NCBI GenBank assembly: GCA_964399035.1
Contig: CAYNPH010000051.1
Coordinates: 1-57,247 of the forward strand
Length of the DNA stretch: 57,247 nt
Source: WAOL01 sp964399035
Lineage (GTDB): Archaea > Thermoproteota > Thermoprotei_A > Sulfolobales > NBVN01
Direction of reading: 5' to 3'
Part shown: positions 57,102-57,247 of the stretch, in pieces
Numbering within the stretch: the stretch's first letter is position 1
Layout: each line of letters starts with the position of its first letter
Notes under the pieces: model-generated
Seen by the model: only the letters and a program-made list of their open reading frames with translations
Databases searched by the model: none
Told to the model about the DNA's origin: nothing
Translations under genes and position numbers: made by a program

Positions 57102-57247
57102 GTGGGCTACTGGTTAGCGCCCTATTACATGTTCCTAGCGCTACTCGACGTAGTTGCCGCGTTTATAGCGTGCTACGTAGTGTTCAGGATCGGGAAGCTC
57201 TACGCCAGTATTAGGGAATCATGGCTGAGCTTCCTAGTAGCTGGTTA
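57102..57247 (+). CDS. Partial CDS, N-terminus of a membrane protein
   Basis: The frame opens at GTG 57102 (MGYWLAPYYMFLALLDVVAA) with GGTG eight bases upstream and runs off the right edge. One membrane helix is visible (about residues 9-28), followed by VVFRIGKLYASIRESWL and the beginning of another hydrophobic stretch. A TATA-like AATAAATAAA lies at 57051-57060. Function unknown. Confidence 0.55.
   Translation, partial: MGYWLAPYYMFLALLDVVAAFIACYVVFRIGKLYASIRESWLSFLVAG

Overview
The window looks like a chromosome segment from a thermophilic archaeon of the Thermoproteota (crenarchaeal side); I cannot fix the order or genus. Reasons: an archaeal asparaginyl-tRNA synthetase, Pelota, the archaeal 8-oxoguanine glycosylase AGOG, a threonyl-tRNA synthetase without an editing domain, the complete Mre11-Rad50-NurA-HerA repair operon, TATA-box promoters placed about 25 bases from predicted starts, a mix of leaderless genes and genes with GGTG/GAGGTG ribosome binding sites, many GTG and TTG starts, and Thr-rich stalked surface proteins with a C-terminal membrane anchor. 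No tRNA, rRNA, CRISPR array, transposase or phage module was recognised.

Layout. 1-2.7 kb: a partial gene, then a three-gene ABC export unit. 2.8-6.4 kb: a membrane-tethered HTH protein, SfsA, a DUF1464 kinase-like protein, a PII protein and a small HExxH protein. 6.4-11.4 kb: a hairpin-rich gap, a very large RND/MMPL exporter and a divergent PadR regulator. 11.4-18.3 kb: a ubiquitin-like MoaD/ThiS protein, asnS, a DUF364 protein, a second membrane-tethered HTH protein, a stalked surface protein and AGOG. 18.3-20.6 kb: a Cys-less DUF5679-like protein, the longest gene-free gap (with a candidate structured RNA) and a SixA-like phosphatase. 20.6-28.8 kb: the repair operon (transcribed mre11, rad50, nurA, herA) and pelA. 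28.9-33.6 kb: a surface and metallopeptidase region with two Thr-rich stalked proteins, one a nucleotide pyrophosphatase/phosphodiesterase-like enzyme. 33.7-45 kb: DUF401 and small-multidrug-export membrane proteins, a threonine synthase pair, a radical SAM protein next to an ArsR regulator, LysE and MFS transporters, and two paralogous multi-pass membrane proteins. 45-51 kb: a GH38 alpha-mannosidase, an anchored extracellular protein and thrS. 51-53.4 kb: a NifX-like protein with two tandem MinD-type ATPases carrying ferredoxin inserts. 53.4-57.2 kb: a long hairpin unit, two MFS transporters end to end, a secreted His/Cys-tailed protein, a tandem-hairpin segment and a partial membrane gene.

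Gene packing is very tight. Twelve gene pairs meet tail to tail; seven overlap by 12-41 bases and four are 3-17 bases apart. Only one (6404-6542) has a real gap, and that gap is full of hairpins. Three other gaps also hold dense secondary structure (18792-18892, 53542-53616, 56966-57050). In the two best cases a TATA-like box sits 25-27 bases before the 5' end of the predicted fold, so they look like small independent RNA genes. These are the best candidates for something undescribed. Other points of note are the thrS frame with no ordinary start codon, the Cys-less DUF5679 protein, and the HTH proteins fused to membrane segments.
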